Positions 1-11,210 of a stretch of 64,000 nt of DNA are shown here, piece by piece. Made by a program: the position numbers and the translations under genes. The notes beneath the pieces are model-generated. The model was given only the letters and a program-made list of their open reading frames with translations. It was not told the DNA's origin and did not search any database. Within the stretch, counting starts at the first letter, position 1. The number at the start of each line of letters is the position of its first letter. Origin of the DNA: Sciurus carolinensis (taxonomy: Eukaryota; Chordata; Mammalia; Rodentia; Sciuridae); the NCBI RefSeq assembly GCF_902686445.1, contig NC_062221.1, positions 39,944,575 through 40,008,574 on the forward strand. The letters run 5' to 3'.

Positions 1-2005
1 TACCATGTTCCATTACTCTTCTTCTTTTTCCACTGCAGGTGAAAAATCATACTGTTTGTTAGTCACCTCTGAAAGTATTCCAAACTAGCAGGATCTTTTT
101 TGTAGTTGCCAAAACTGTAGTTAGAGTTTAAGATATATTTTATATATATAAAACTTACTGGATATTTCCTGATGAAGAAGTATATGTGTACTGTGGTGAA
201 TCAGCCATAATACCAGCCTTAAGATAACCACTGTTTACATTTTCATATGCTTCCTTTCTTCTTTATATGTTTAGTATCATTTTAAAAAAACAGACTATGT
301 AAACAATTTTGAGTCGTGCTTTGTCTCTGATGTTATGGTTTAGACAATTTCCTACCTCCTTAACCATCTTTGAGAAGATAGCTCCAGCAGTTCCTCCCAA
401 ATTCAGTATTCTAAATTCTACCTTGATCGTATCTTCTTGACCCCTTCACCCTAAGTATCTACAGAGCTTCTTTTTGAAGCACTCAGTCAACATCAGGAAG
501 AAAGCTACAAAGACTTGAAGCACTTGCCAGGTAATCGTTGATAACAAAACACTTCAGCTACAATGGAAAGCCAAGGTTCTTATGGAGAGAGTTAACTTAA
601 ACTGAGAACACTTCTCTCTTGTTGACTAAGTCTTCTTTCCTGAAAAGACACTTCTCAAGCAGATAAAGAAATTTGCACTCTCTATTCATAAGGTATTTAA
701 TCTTTGTATTCTCATGATGACAAACTGAGAGCCATTAGCACAAGGAGACTCTCTCCTGATGACAGAGGTGGATCCCCAGTGAAAGGAACCAAGTGAAGGT
801 GAAGCAGCCCGAGGTTTTGTAACCATAGTTACTTTAAGTCTGAGATTATAAATGTGTTGTTTCCATTATGAAGGATGCATTAACATTCCTTTATGTCCAC
901 TCTTGGAAACCTTGTTATCCTGGCTAGCCTGTTTACTTACTTATCTCTTAAGAGATGGCTAGGCTTAATTAACACTTAAACATTAACCTTGAAGATATGT
1001 CCTGGGGGTTGGAGAGAGAGTGAAAGGGAGTATGGACTTCTTTGAAAATAGGATAATCTTAATGAAATGCTCAAGTTCTGAGAGAAGCAAAAACTTTATA
1101 GTAGGATAATCTTCAAGAATTTGTTCCTAGTGACCCAGAAAATTCTGGAAATGACCTCCCCTGTCCTTACTCATACACCTGAAAGAAGAGAAGGGTGAAT
1201 TCGGGGTAGTTTGGAAAGCAACCCTTAAAATCAAAATTGCAATCTACTCTGCAACTAATCATCCATTTAGTTGTCACAGATGTTTTCTTGTAAATGGTAA
1301 AAACTATTCACAGTAAACCACTGGAATGATTCATATATTCATAACAATGAAGCGTCCTGTTCTTTTATGACTAGGCTGTCACCACATTTTGGAAAACTAC
1401 TGCCTTTTTCCCTTTGCAGCAAACATCCTGACAACCACAGCATATTAGTAGCTGCACTAGGAGGCTGGCTATTGTAAACTACTATATTTATTATGGAAAC
1501 ATTTTATTGTTTCTATTTCGATGAGAGTTTTGAAAAGAGTATCCCAGTTTGAGTTGTCCCTCATTATTTATAATATATTTTCAGAATAAGGAGTTTTCAA
1601 CTCATTTTCCAAAAACATTCTAAACTCTAGTATCAGCTTTACTCAAAATCTTTTCTAAACTTTCCCTCTGTCTTTGTAAAGTAAGGGGAACCTTAATGCT
1701 CACTCAAAGCAGTACTCTTGTCACTTAATATGATAGTCCTCCCCAAGTTTACTCAAGTTGCTTACCTGACTCCTATGCATCCTGCAGATTTGGGCTTAAA
1801 CATAGTTTTCTCAGAGACTTCACACTAAATCAATCAGTATACTCTCCCACTGCCAGATAACATTTTATATACTCAGCACACCCTAAATTTTTTCATATGA
1901 CTCAGCACATTTTCAATTCTTATTCAATACTTGTCTTCTTCATCAAGTTAAAAAAAAATTCCCTGTAAAACAAAATACTTACTTTTGCTCTTCTAGTTGT
2001 GTTTC
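1..2005. other. Unique AT-rich non-coding DNA
   Basis: No open frame, RNA gene or repeat family that I recognise lies in this stretch. Base composition is AT-rich, with short A/T runs, for example the TATA-type run near 133-150. It reads as ordinary intergenic or intronic DNA. Confidence 0.5.
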
Positions 2006-2009
2006 CTCA

Positions 2010-2068
2010 GGACCAAATCACAGTGCCTTGCATTTCTCCATAAATTTTTGCTGAGTGAATAAATGAAC
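2010..2068 (+). repeat. L2-like 3' end fragment
   Basis: The segment has the order typical of the L2 LINE 3' end: 'cagtgcctt' followed by a short spacer, 'aaatttttgctg' and 'gtgaataaatgaa'. It is short and diverged, so the assignment rests on recalled consensus wording only. Confidence 0.35.
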
Positions 2069-2865
2069 ATATTAAATGTGCTGTGTTAGGGTCCTTGAAA
2101 AATGAGTTTTTTTCATAATATAACTTTATTAGTTTTACCTGAGAAAAGAGATGAAGAGTGCAACTCTGCTTTGGAAGGCAAAATCTGGAACCTCTGACTT
2201 GGGTGTACCCATGTTTAATGGAAGGCTGCCATCTTGGGAGAAGCTCAGAGATTCTCCACTCATTCCCACCTCTGTTTTACTTCAGGAGGAGTATAGATAT
2301 AAACCAAGGGCAGTATTGGGTCATGAACAAGGATATGAAACCCTTCATGTAACAATGGAAGTGTTTACAGCATCTCATGTTCCCATAGTAAGTTTTCTTT
2401 GTATCTGGGAAGAATTATTTTTGCCCCATTGAGAGGATTAAACAGAGCTTATCAATTTGACTCCTTGCTCTGGGGATAAGGAAAAAAATCATTATTAAAA
2501 CTGCAAATGAGTAAATGAATATTCAGGGAAATGCATCCTGGGAATAAGATTTCATGGAAGATACTCCCTATTCATTCTTAGCACTGTCAAAAATGATTTG
2601 ATGCTAAACACAACATGCAGGGCATATAAACTGAAACAGAAGGAAATGTATTATATTCATCTACTCTGATCCCTTAAAATCTGTGTGAAAAGCCTGACAA
2701 AGGATTTATTTTCACATTTGGAAATGTATTTATAATAAAGCATAATATCAAATAAATACTTGTAAGGCAAATAATAAATTGCCTTTCTTGAAGTGGATAA
2801 AGTTAAATTAAATCCAGATTGCCTGTAAAACCAGCACATTGGAAAGAAAACCAAACTTGTAGTCT
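2069..2865. other. Unique DNA with a chance ORF
   Basis: This holds a 93-codon open frame at 2151-2432 on the plus strand and shorter frames on both strands. The predicted product shows no recognisable domain or signal peptide, and codon use looks random. I see no splice or promoter context and regard the stretch as non-coding. Confidence 0.45.
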
Positions 2866-2869
2866 GGGG

Positions 2870-2944
2870 CCCCAAATTCTAGTACAACTTTTTGTTCTAA
2901 ATCATCTAATTCATTAACCTATTTGAGATTCAGTTTCAACACAG

Positions 2945-2978
<34 letters not shown>

Positions 2979-2990
2979 AGTAACACTTAG
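2870..2990 (+). repeat. MIR-like SINE fragment with A30 run
   Basis: Words such as 'ttaacctatttgagattcagtttc' in shortened form match the MIR core ('cttaacctctctgagcctcagtttcc'). An uninterrupted run of 30 A occupies 2948-2977, where MIR normally reads 'tgtaaaatgggg', so the run is probably a secondary expansion. Confidence 0.4.
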
Positions 2991-3019
2991 ATAAATGACC
3001 TTACATATCACTTACAAGC

Positions 3020-3459
3020 TGTTATGATTTAGATTTTAGGGATCCCCCAAAAGTTCATGTGTGAGACTATGCAAGAACATTCAGAGGTGAAGTGTTTGGG
3101 TTATGAAACCTTAACCCAATCAGTGAATTAATCCCCTGATAGGGATTAACCAAGTGGTAACTGAAAGTGGGTAGGATGTGCCTGGAGGAGGTGGATCACT
3201 GGGGGTGTGCCTTTGGTGGATATATTTTGTATCTGGCAAATAAAGTCTCTCTCTTCTTCCTGATGTGAATCCTGAGTTGCTTTATTCCACCACACTCTTC
3301 TACCATGATGTTCTGTCTCACCTCGATCCCTGAGGAATGGAGCCTACCATCTATGGAATGAGACCTCTGAAACTGTGAGCTCCCAAATAAACTTTTCCTC
3401 CTTCAAAATTGTTCTTGTCAGATCTTTTAGTTACAGCAACAAGAGAGCTGACTCAAACA
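3020..3459 (+). mobile_element. MaLR-type solo LTR (lineage-specific family, copy 1)
   Basis: A solo LTR of about 440 bp, opening with TGTTATG and closing near ACTCAAACA. Its landmarks recur in the other copies in this window: 'aaaagttcatgtgtgag', 'gaattaatccc', 'atattttgtatctgg', 'accatgatgttctg', 'gaaactgtgag' and an AATAAA poly(A) signal. The general plan (TG...CA ends, 'ctgtgag...aataaa' near the 3' side) is that of ERVL-MaLR LTRs such as MST/THE1. The short sequence AAGCT flanks both sides (3016-3020 and 3459-3463, the exact edge being ambiguous by a base), consistent with a 5-bp target-site duplication. Confidence 0.75.
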
Positions 3460-3644
3460 AGCTTTACCATTTTTGTGACTCAGAATACTCAAGTTGTTCA
3501 GAAAGCTCCAGTTAGCCACCACTGAAGTTGTCTCCACCATGTCCTGAGCTGTCCTGAAGGGGATGGGCTGATAAGAAGATCAATTGAGAAAGAAGACAAA
3601 ATGTTTGTATGTCAGAAGATGAATAAATGAGTGAAAGTATGCTT

Positions 3645-4060
3645 AATAGTCCCCCAGGACTGCCATAACAAAATGCCACAAACTGGGTGGTTTTAAAAAA
3701 AAAGAGAGAGAAATTTAGTGTCTCACTTTCCTATAGGCTAGAAGTCCAAAGGTATTAGCTGGCCCGTGCAGCTTCTGAAACCTGTGGTAGTGAATCCTTC
3801 ATCACTTTTCCAGCTTTGCTGATAATCTTTGGCATTCCTTGATATGTAGATTTATCACATGACATCCTCTTTGTGTCTCTATCTCATTATGTGACAGTCT
3901 TTTTATAAGGACACTAGTTAAACAAAAATAATTCCATTAGATGCCCAACACATTCAGGTTGATCTCATCTTAATTAATTATAATCATATGATTCAACTTA
4001 TAATAACATCATATTCTGAGGTACTAGAGGTTAGGATGACAAGAGGACACAGTTGAATCA
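3645..4060 (-). mobile_element. MLT1-like MaLR LTR, reverse orientation
   Basis: The stretch reads 'gactgccataacaaaatgcc', 'ctgggtggtttt', 'aggctagaagtcca' and 'ataaggacact', and ends with 'ggttaggatga'. These are the landmarks of an MLT1-type LTR in reverse complement. It is well diverged, hence ancient. A SINE sits just beyond its distal end. Confidence 0.6.
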
Positions 4061-4079
4061 ATAAAAAATTGCATCTGAA

Positions 4080-4267
4080 GCTGGCACAGTGGCACACACC
4101 TGTAAAGTTAGCATCTCAGGAGGTGGAGGCAGGAGGATCACAAGTCAGCAAGCCTTGGAAACTTAATGAGACCCTGTTTCAAAATACAAAATAAAAACGG
4201 ATGGGCATGTGGCCAAGTGGTGGAACACCCCTAGGATAATCCACAGTACAATAAGAAAAAGAAGAAG
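4080..4267 (+). mobile_element. B1-ID composite SINE (squirrel type) with target-site duplication
   Basis: The left half is 7SL/B1-like ('ctggcacagtggcacacacctgta', here cut short, then 'ggaggcaggaggatcac'). The right half is a degenerate ID/tRNA-like unit, followed by an A-rich (AAG) tail. The 14-base words AAATTGCATCTGAA (4066-4079) and AAATTCCATCTGAA (4268-4281) flank it with one mismatch. This target-site duplication fixes both ends of the insertion. Confidence 0.85.
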
Positions 4268-4284
4268 AAATTCCATCTGAAATA

Positions 4285-5370
4285 ATTTTCTAGTAGTTTC
4301 CTCAACCTTTTCTCACCCAACTAAGGAGTCCTTTGGGGCTTTTTTTCAATTGTTCTTCTTGGAAATGTTATATCATAAGTATACCCTGTATCTGTTTATA
4401 TCATGTAATCCTTCAGAAGGTCATAATCCATTGTATTATCTAATAGTCTGAACTTGTCCCCCTACAACCAGCAGACAATTTTTAGACTTTTAAGAATAGA
4501 GAATACATACTCCAATAGAGAGGGGAAAAAAAGTTATGATCACAGAAATGCTTTTAATAAAACATACCTATATTTTTGTTACCCTGGACCAGGATATTTC
4601 TTTGTTATAGATAAAATACACTACAAATGTTTTGTTTTAAAGATAGATCATATCAATAATAATAATGCACTGTGTATTTCACAAAAAAAAGCTGCAAGAA
4701 ATGATTTTGAAGTTTTTGCCACAACAAAATGATAAATATTGGAGAAACTAAATATGCTTATACCAATTTGAACATTACACAATGAATACATATATTAAAA
4801 CATCATATGGTACTATATAAATATGTTCAATTTTTAGTGGCCAATTTAAAAATTGAAATAAAATAAAATATTAAGATAGTTATGATATTTTTCAATTTAG
4901 TTTTCCACTGAATATAGTTTTACTTTCTTCAGTATATTGAAATTGTTCTTCCAGGTGATTACAGCCCAGTCTGTTTTGTTGAGTTACTTAGAACTGTGAA
5001 ATAAGACACATGATCAAGGAGGTCTGACAGTTTGACAGTAAGTTTTAGGTTTCCATTTCTTCATCAGAAATTTCCTTGAGTATGGTTTCATTAGATTGTT
5101 TTTACCATTAATTATGTTAAATGTTTGAGATTCCTTGAAACCTATACATGGCTCTAGGCCATTGAAATTGGAGGTTAATTTATCTCAAAGTTGAGTGAAT
5201 AGGAAATAAGTTCTGATACAGAGGACATATTAATGTAGGTAAAATAGATATGCTCTACACAATGAGTTTCAGAGAAAAAAACAACATATTTTGCTGAAAA
5301 TAGTAAGTCAAGGAGACAGGAAAACACTGGAAGAGAGTGGTGTCAAACCAAGGAGGAAGAATAAATAAAA
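4285..5370. other. Unique AT-rich non-coding DNA
   Basis: Very AT-rich sequence with no repeat family I can name. A 92-codon frame at 4454-4732 (+) has no recognisable domain. The stretch ends where L1 homology begins near 5375. Confidence 0.45.
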
Positions 5371-5374
5371 CTCT

Positions 5375-6740
5375 TTGTTTAAAGTAACCTAGTTGTCTAT
5401 GTAGAAACCCTGAAAGAATCAATTGACAAACAAACTCCTAGAATTATAGCAAGTTTGCAGGATACAAGGATAATATACAAAAGTTCGATACTTTCCTGTG
5501 GATCAGCAGTGAACAATTGGAATTTGAAATTTAAAAATAGCATTTATAATAGCATTTAAAATAGCATCCCAAAAGTGAAGTACTTAGGGATAAGTCTAAC
5601 AAAAAAATGTACAAGATCTATATGAGGAAAATGATAGCACTGATGAAAGAAGACAAAGAGCTAAACAAGTGGAAAGATATTTTGTATTCCTATTACAGAG
5701 GAAGACAACACTGTCAAAATATCACTTCTTTTCAACTTGATTTATAGGTTCAACAAAAATCCAAATTCCAGCAAATCATTCTATGGATATTGACAAATTG
5801 AGTATAAAGAGGCAAAAGAGTCATACTTGCCAACACAATGTTGAAGCAGAACAACATTGGAGGGCTAATACTACCAGATACAAAGACTTACTTTTAATCT
5901 ATAGTAAACTTTCCATGTGATGCAGACATGGAGTTCCTTGATATTGACCCAAAGGAGCTAAAAACATGTTCACAAAAAATTGCACAACCAGATACAAAGA
6001 CTTACTTTTAATCTATAGTAAACTTTCCATGTGATGCAGACATGGAGTTCCTTGATATTGACCCAAAGGAGCTAAAAACATGTTGACACAAAAATCTGCA
6101 CACAGCTGTTTTGAGCAGCATTATTCATAGTTTTCAAAACTTGGAAACAACCAAGATGTTCTTCAGGAAGTTAATGGATAAGTAAATGAAGCTACATCCA
6201 TATAATGAAATATAATTAAGCACTATAAGGAAACAAGCTATCAAGGCATAGCAAGACTTGGAGGGAAATTAAATGAATAGTGAATGGAAAAAGTTGAGCA
6301 AGGTCAAAACTGTGTGATTACAACTCTACAACATTCTGGAAAAGGCAAAACTATGAAGACAAAAAGAATCAGTGATTTCTAGGCGATAGGAGGAGAGAGG
6401 GAAGAAAGAGAGGATCACAAAGGATTTTTAGGACAATGAAACTATGATGTATAATACTAGAATGATGAATTTATATAATCACATTTGATAAAACCCATAA
6501 AATGTAACAAGTGTGAACAATGAAGTAATCTATGGATTGGGGGTGATAATGATGTGTTGATGTTATATATGTGATTAATCAAATGTACAGTGAACAATTC
6601 TGATGTGGGATGTTGAGATTAGGAGAGGCTATGCATGTATGGGGACAAGGAGTATATGAGAACTCTATACCTTCCACTAAATTTTGTTGTAAACCTAAAC
6701 TCTTCTAAGGAAAATATGAAGTCTATTTAAAATAAAAAGT
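5375..6740 (+). mobile_element. Ancient L1 (L1M-type), ORF2 C-terminal part and 3' UTR
   Basis: The sequence follows the end of L1 ORF2. Near 5390 it reads 'gtagaaaccctgaaag' and near 5570 'caaaagtgaagtacttaggg' (the K-Y-L-G-I region). Near 5870 it reads 'ggagggctaatactaccaga', and at about 6120-6200 come the 'ttattcatag' and 'atggataagtaaa' words of the C-terminal domain. An L1M-style 3' UTR ends near 6735 ('agtctatttaaaataaaaag'). The frame is broken many times, so it is a dead relic. It carries an internal 114-bp tandem duplication. Confidence 0.75.
5874..6084 (+). repeat. 114-bp tandem direct duplication inside the L1 relic
   Basis: The run beginning 'ccagatacaaagactta' at 5874 recurs at 5988, an offset of 114 bases. 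The two units agree essentially base for base over about 97 bp, to 'aaaaacatgtt' at 5970 and 6084. After that they differ slightly ('cacaaaaaattgc' against 'gacacaaaaatctgc'). Confidence 0.9.
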
Positions 6741-6793
6741 AATTGCCTCTAATAAGATAGCCTAACTAAAGAAGGATAAAGATTGAGGTAGTT

Positions 6794-7379
6794 TGGGTTT
6801 GTGTCTGTGTCCTCTATTCTGTACCATTGATCTACCTGTCTATTTTGGTGCCAATACCATGCTGTTTTTGTTACTATTGCTTTTAGTTGAAGTTCTAGTA
6901 TTGCGATACCCCCTGTTTCATTCTTCCTGCTAAGGATTGCTTTAGCTATTCTGGGTTTCTTATTCTTCCAGATGAATTTCATGGTTACTTGCTCTATTTC
7001 TGTAAGGTACATCATTGGGATTTTAATTGGAATCGCATTGAATCTGTATAGCACTTTTGGTAGTATGGCCATTTTGACAATATTAATTCTGCCTATCCAA
7101 GAACATGGGAGATCTTTCCATCTTCTAAGGTCTTCCTTAATTTCTTTCTTCAATGTTTTGTAGTTTTCATTGTAGAGTTCTTTTACCTCTTTGGTTAGAT
7201 TAATTCCCAAATATTTTATTTTTTTTTGAGGCTATTGCAAATGGAGTTGTTTTCCTCATCTCCCTTTCAGCTGTTTCGTCACTTGCATATAAAAATGCTT
7301 TAGATATATGCGTGTTGATTTTATAGCCTGCTATTTTGCTGAATTCATTGATGAGGTCTAGAAGTTTTCTGGAGGAAAT
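6794..7379 (-). pseudogene. L1 ORF2 fragment, inverted 5' part of the insertion
   Basis: On the minus strand this encodes a segment of L1 ORF2 just after the reverse transcriptase core. Recognisable pieces in order are [22 protein letters not shown], then [18 protein letters not shown], and a region ending T-A-W-Y-W-H-Q-N-R. An open stretch of 153 codons covers 6749-7210, so the copy is moderately young. A run of T (A on the minus strand) near 7218 shifts the frame. It has no start, no 5' region and no catalytic YADD box, so it cannot encode a working reverse transcriptase. Confidence 0.9.
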
Positions 7380-8355
7380 AAATACAATTTTCTCATACTA
7401 GACAAAGGTGTCAAAACTATGCAATGAAGAAAAGATAGCCTCTTCAACAAATGATGCTGGGAAAACTGGAAATTCATATGCAACAGAATGAAACTAAACC
7501 CCTATCTCTCACCCTGCACAAAAATCAACTCACAATGGATCAAGGACCTTGAAATCAGACCAGAGACCCTGCATCTTATAGAAGAAAAAGTAGGTCCAAA
7601 TCTTCACCTTCTTGACTTAGGATCAGACTTCCTTAACAGGACACCCATAGCACAAGAAATAAAAGCAAGAATCAACAACTGGGATAGATTCAAACTAAAT
7701 AGCTTTCTCTCAGCAAAGGAAACTATCAGCAATGTGAAGAGAGAGCCTACAGTGGGAGAATATCTTTGCCACTCATACTTCAGATAGAGCACTAATTTCC
7801 AGAATATATAAAGAACTCAAAAAACTACACGAAGAATACAAATAACCCAATCAACAAATGGGCGAAGGATATGAACAGACACTTCACAGAAGAAGATCTA
7901 CAAGCCATCAACAAACATATGAAAAAATGTTCACCATCTTTAGTAATAAGAGAAATGCAAATCAAAACTACACTAAGATTCCATCTCACCCCAATTAGAA
8001 TGGCGATTATCAAGAATACAAGCAACAATAGGTGTTGGAGAGGATGTGGGGAAAAAGGTACACTCATACATTGCTGGTGGGGTTGCAAATTAGTGCAGCC
8101 ACTCTGGAAAGCAGTGTGGAGATTCCTTAGAAAACTTGGAATGGACCTACCATTTGACCCAGCTATCCCACTCCTCAGCCTATACCCCAAAGACTTAAAA
8201 TCAATATACTACAGAGTTTCAGCCACATCAATGTTCATAGCTACTCAATTCACAATAGCCAGACTGTGGAACCAACCTAGATGCCCTTCAATTGATGAAT
8301 GGATAAAGAAACTGTGGTATATATATATACAATGGAATATTACTCAGCTATAAAG
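7380..8355 (+). pseudogene. L1 ORF2 C-terminal fragment, direct part of the insertion
   Basis: The coding remnant continues ORF2 to its C-terminus in shifted frames. It begins D-K-G-V-K-T-M-Q and continues with K-L-N-P-Y-L-S-P-C-T-K-I-N-S in a frame open at 7488-7787. A frameshift or stop near 7785 follows. A second open frame at 7871-8353 carries the cysteine/histidine-bearing C-terminal domain (C-W-R-G-C-G, then H-C-W-W-G-C-K) and ends near W-N-I-T-Q-L. In L1 this C-terminal zinc-knuckle-like region binds nucleic acid. It is not functional here because the N-terminal two thirds are absent. Confidence 0.9.
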
Positions 8356-8722
8356 AATAATAAAATAATGGCATTTGCAGGCAAATGGATGAAATTGGAG
8401 AATATCATGTTAAGTGAGATAAGTCAGTCTCAAAAATCCAAAAGACAATGATCTCACTGATAAGCGGATGATGACATAATGGGGGGTGAAGGGGGGACAA
8501 GAATGGAGGAAGGAGAGACTATATAGAGGGAAAAAGAGAGGTGGAAGGAGTGGGGGGGAAGGAAAAAATAACGGAATGAATCAAACATCATTACTCTATA
8601 TAAATGTATGAATATGCAAATGGTATGCTGTTACTCCATGTACAAACAGAAACAACATGTATCCCATTTGTTTACAATAAAAATAAATTTAAAAAAAAAG
8701 AATTCACTTGAATCATAAAAAA
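8356..8722 (+). other. L1 3' UTR with G-rich purine tract and A-rich tail
   Basis: After the ORF2 end come a polypurine section at about 8480-8570 with repeated G runs, then 'accattcttactccatgta'-like 3' end words, 'aataaaaataaattt' and an A-run. The same 3' end is seen at 10,500-10,797, 16,632-16,716, 32,391-32,712 (minus) and 41,700-41,835. This supports one L1 lineage having been active in this genome. Confidence 0.8.
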
Positions 8723-8762
8723 AAAGATTGAGGTAGTTACCTAGAAAAATAAAAACAACAAA

Positions 8763-8990
8763 GGCCAGGTGTGGTGGTACATGCCTATAATCCCAGCAAC
8801 TCAGGAGGCTGAGGCAGGAGGATCATTAGTTCAAGGCCAACTTCAGCAGGTAAGCAAGGTGTTCAACAACTTAGCAAGACCCTATCTCAAATAAAAATAA
8901 ATAAATAAAAAAAACAGAAGGGCTGTGAATATAGCTCAGTGGTAGAGTATGCCTGGGTTCAATCCCCAGTACAAATAAAGAAGGAAAGAA
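8763..8990 (+). mobile_element. B1-ID composite SINE
   Basis: The left monomer reads 'ggccaggtgtggtggtacat' then 'cagcaactcaggaggctgag' and 'caaggccaac', as in 7SL-derived SINEs. An A-rich linker near 8890-8920 joins it to a right monomer with ID/tRNA landmarks, 'atagctcagtggtagagtat' and 'gggttcaatccccagtac'. A purine-rich tail follows to about 9005. Confidence 0.9.
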
Positions 8991-8999
8991 GAAAAAGAA

Positions 9000-9880
9000 A
9001 AGAAATAGATTCTACATGTATAACTAAAAAGAACAAATTTAAAAATTACAACTACACATAAAAGCATAAATTATTATAAAAAAAACAAAAAGAAATGAGT
9101 CCTTATTTTCATTGAATCCTCATCTTCATTTGAAGACAGTGGATTAGGTTAATGACAAACAGAGAAAGACTCATTATCTGTGGAGACTTATAAATATTAG
9201 AATGGATTATTCACTTTAGCAAGCTATCATGTACATTCAGGATGGCAGTAAGTTAAACATGCCGGCCTTTGAATGCACAAAACCAACACAAGAGCCCAAC
9301 TTTGTTCCTAAAATGGAAAAGTGAGTTCAAGAACAGATCAAACTCAGGGTCTTTGAATCCTGGTGGGGAAAGAAACTCTATTTTATCATTGGCCTGGCCC
9401 TAGGAGTTTTTAAACTGACTGCTCATTTCTCTTCCTGGAGATCAGAGTCTTAAAGTGGGGGACAGGCACACTTTCATAGATTATGTCTGTAGGAAACATA
9501 CCAGGTTCTCATTGTAAAGAGCCAAGAAAGATTCCCTCGTGGTTCTAGAAGTATAAGAGGGAAAGTAACCGTTGTGAAATATGCCTGCAGTATTTTCTAT
9601 AACAAAAGCCTACTGTTCAGGTGAAAACTGTCTACCAATGCCTCTGCTAAAACCATCCTAGGAAAGGGCATTTCCCCAGTTCCAGCACCCCCCCCCACAC
9701 CTTCCTCTATCACCTAAAGGTGAAAACAACAACAACAACAAAAAAAAACAACTAAGAACACTAGTGAAGGACACAGTTAACAGGCCCACTAAGAGAACTA
9801 ACAATCAAAAGATTACAGAAAACTTCCTCTGTCCAGCATTTTATAACCCCCCCCATAGGATGTTAGTATAAAAACAGTGG
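9000..9880. other. Mostly unique DNA with poly-C and (CAA)n tracts
   Basis: No coding features. Simple tracts include a C-rich run at about 9687-9700 and (CAA)n then A8 at 9724-9748. A second C-run occurs near 9847-9853. The last 100 bases ('cccactaagagaactaac...') may already be 5' UTR of the ancient L1 that follows, but I cannot fix the edge. Confidence 0.4.
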
Positions 9881-9914
9881 ATTATAGCTGAAGGACTGAA
9901 AGAGGCAGAATTAA

Positions 9915-10797
9915 CACCAAAAATACAAATAACTCAATCAATAAATGGACTAAGGAACTGAGCAGATACTTCATAGAAGATATACAAGCAATCAACAAAT
10001 ATATGAAAAAAATGTACAACATCTCTAGTAATTAGAGAAATGCAAATCAAAACTACCCTAAGATTTCATCTCACTCCAATTAGAATGGCTATTATCAAGA
10101 ATACAAGCAACAATAGGTGTTGGCTGGGATGTGGGGAAAAAGGTACACTCATACATTGCTGGTGGGGTTGCAAATTTGTGTAGCCACTCTGGAAAGAAGT
10201 TTGAAAACTTGGAATGGAACCACCATTTGACCCAGCTATCCCACTCCTTGGGATATACCCAAAGGACTTAAAACCAGCATACTAGTGACACAGCCACATC
10301 AATGTTTATAGCAGCTCAATTCACAATAACTAGATTTTGGAACCAACCTAGATGCCCTTTAATAGATGAATGGATAAAGAAACTGTGGTATATATTCATA
10401 ATGGAATATTACTCAGTCATAAAGAAGAATAAAATTATGGCATTTGCAGGTAAATGGATGCAGTTAGAGAATATCATGCTAAGTGAGATTAAGCTAATTC
10501 CAAAAATACCAAAGTTCTCTGATAAATGGATGCTGATACATAAGGGGGAGGGGATGAGGGAAGAATGGAGGAACGTTGGATTCTGTAGAGGGAAATGAGG
10601 GGAGCAGAAGGGGTGGTGGGAAGAAAAGATGGTGAAATCATACAAACATTACCCTATGTACATGTATGATTTCCCAAATGGTGTGTCTCTATATCATGTA
10701 CAACCAGAGAAATGAAAAGTTGTACTCCATTTGTGAACCATGAATCAAAAGGCATTCTGCTATCATGTATAACAAATGGAACAAACAATTAAAAAAA
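9915..10797 (+). mobile_element. 5'-truncated L1, ORF2 end plus 3' UTR
   Basis: Homologous to the L1 tail at 7830-8700, starting at 'aaaaatacaaataactcaatc'. It includes the R-E-M-Q-I-K-T-T region near 10,040 and the open frame 10,302-10,598 covering the last ORF2 part ('M-F-I-A-A-Q-F-T-I-T-R'). A G-rich purine section near 10,540-10,620 and the shared 3' end follow, finishing in 'caattaaaaaaag'. It appears to sit inside an older L1 5' UTR: 'gaggcagaattaac' lies to the left and 'gaggaattcttagaaac' to the right. Confidence 0.85.
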
Positions 10798-10799
10798 GA

Positions 10800-11210
10800 G
10801 GAATTCTTAGAAACAAAACAAGACTATTGGAATCTTAAGCTTCTGGTACCCATAGCTATAACAAATATTAAACAGCACAAGTCCTGACCAAATTAACATC
10901 AATCCTCATGCTAAGACTCATTTACCTTACATTATATTACCTGATATAAAGTTTTAAATTATAAGTCATGCTAAGACACAAGAAAAATACAGTCTGAAAA
11001 GAAAAGGTGAGCATCACAATCAGGTGCAAACTATGGCATAGATATTTTAAATTACTAAGCAGAGAATTTAAATTAACTATTCCTAATATGTTAAGGGCTT
11101 GAATAGAAAAAGTCAATAACAGCAAGGAATACATTTGTAAAGTAGGCAGAGAGCTAAAACTCGAAGAACTAATCAAAAGGAAACTCTAGAAATCAAAAAC
11201 CATATCAGAA
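10800..11210 (+). mobile_element. Ancient L1 (L1M-type) 5' UTR segment, part 1 of a split element
   Basis: Words such as 'aaacaaaacaagactattgg', 'ttaacatcaatcctca', 'gggcttgaatagaaaaagtc' and 'ctctagaaatcaaaaa' follow the L1M 5' region leading to ORF1. The element breaks at 11,210 where a younger L1 begins. It resumes at about 14,501 with 'attagtgaacttcaagatag', which lies further along the same consensus. Confidence 0.55.

Larger units (their letters stand above)
6778..8738 (+). mobile_element. 5'-inverted (twin-primed) L1 insertion bounded by a 16-bp target-site duplication
   Basis: The word AAAGATTGAGGTAGTT occurs at 6778-6793 and again at 8723-8738, exactly bracketing L1 sequence. Between these, 6794 to about 7379 is L1 ORF2 on the minus strand, and about 7380-8722 is the following part of ORF2, the 3' UTR and an A-rich tail on the plus strand. 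The break points nearly meet in ORF2: the inverted part ends after R-I-E-D-T-D-T-N-P, and the direct part begins just before D-K-G-V-K-T-M-Q. This is the classic product of twin priming during L1 retrotransposition. Confidence 0.9.

Noticed and set aside
2151..2432. 93-codon open frame, plus strand
   Set aside because: No recognisable domain, no splice or promoter context, and the length is expected by chance on a 64-kb window of six frames.
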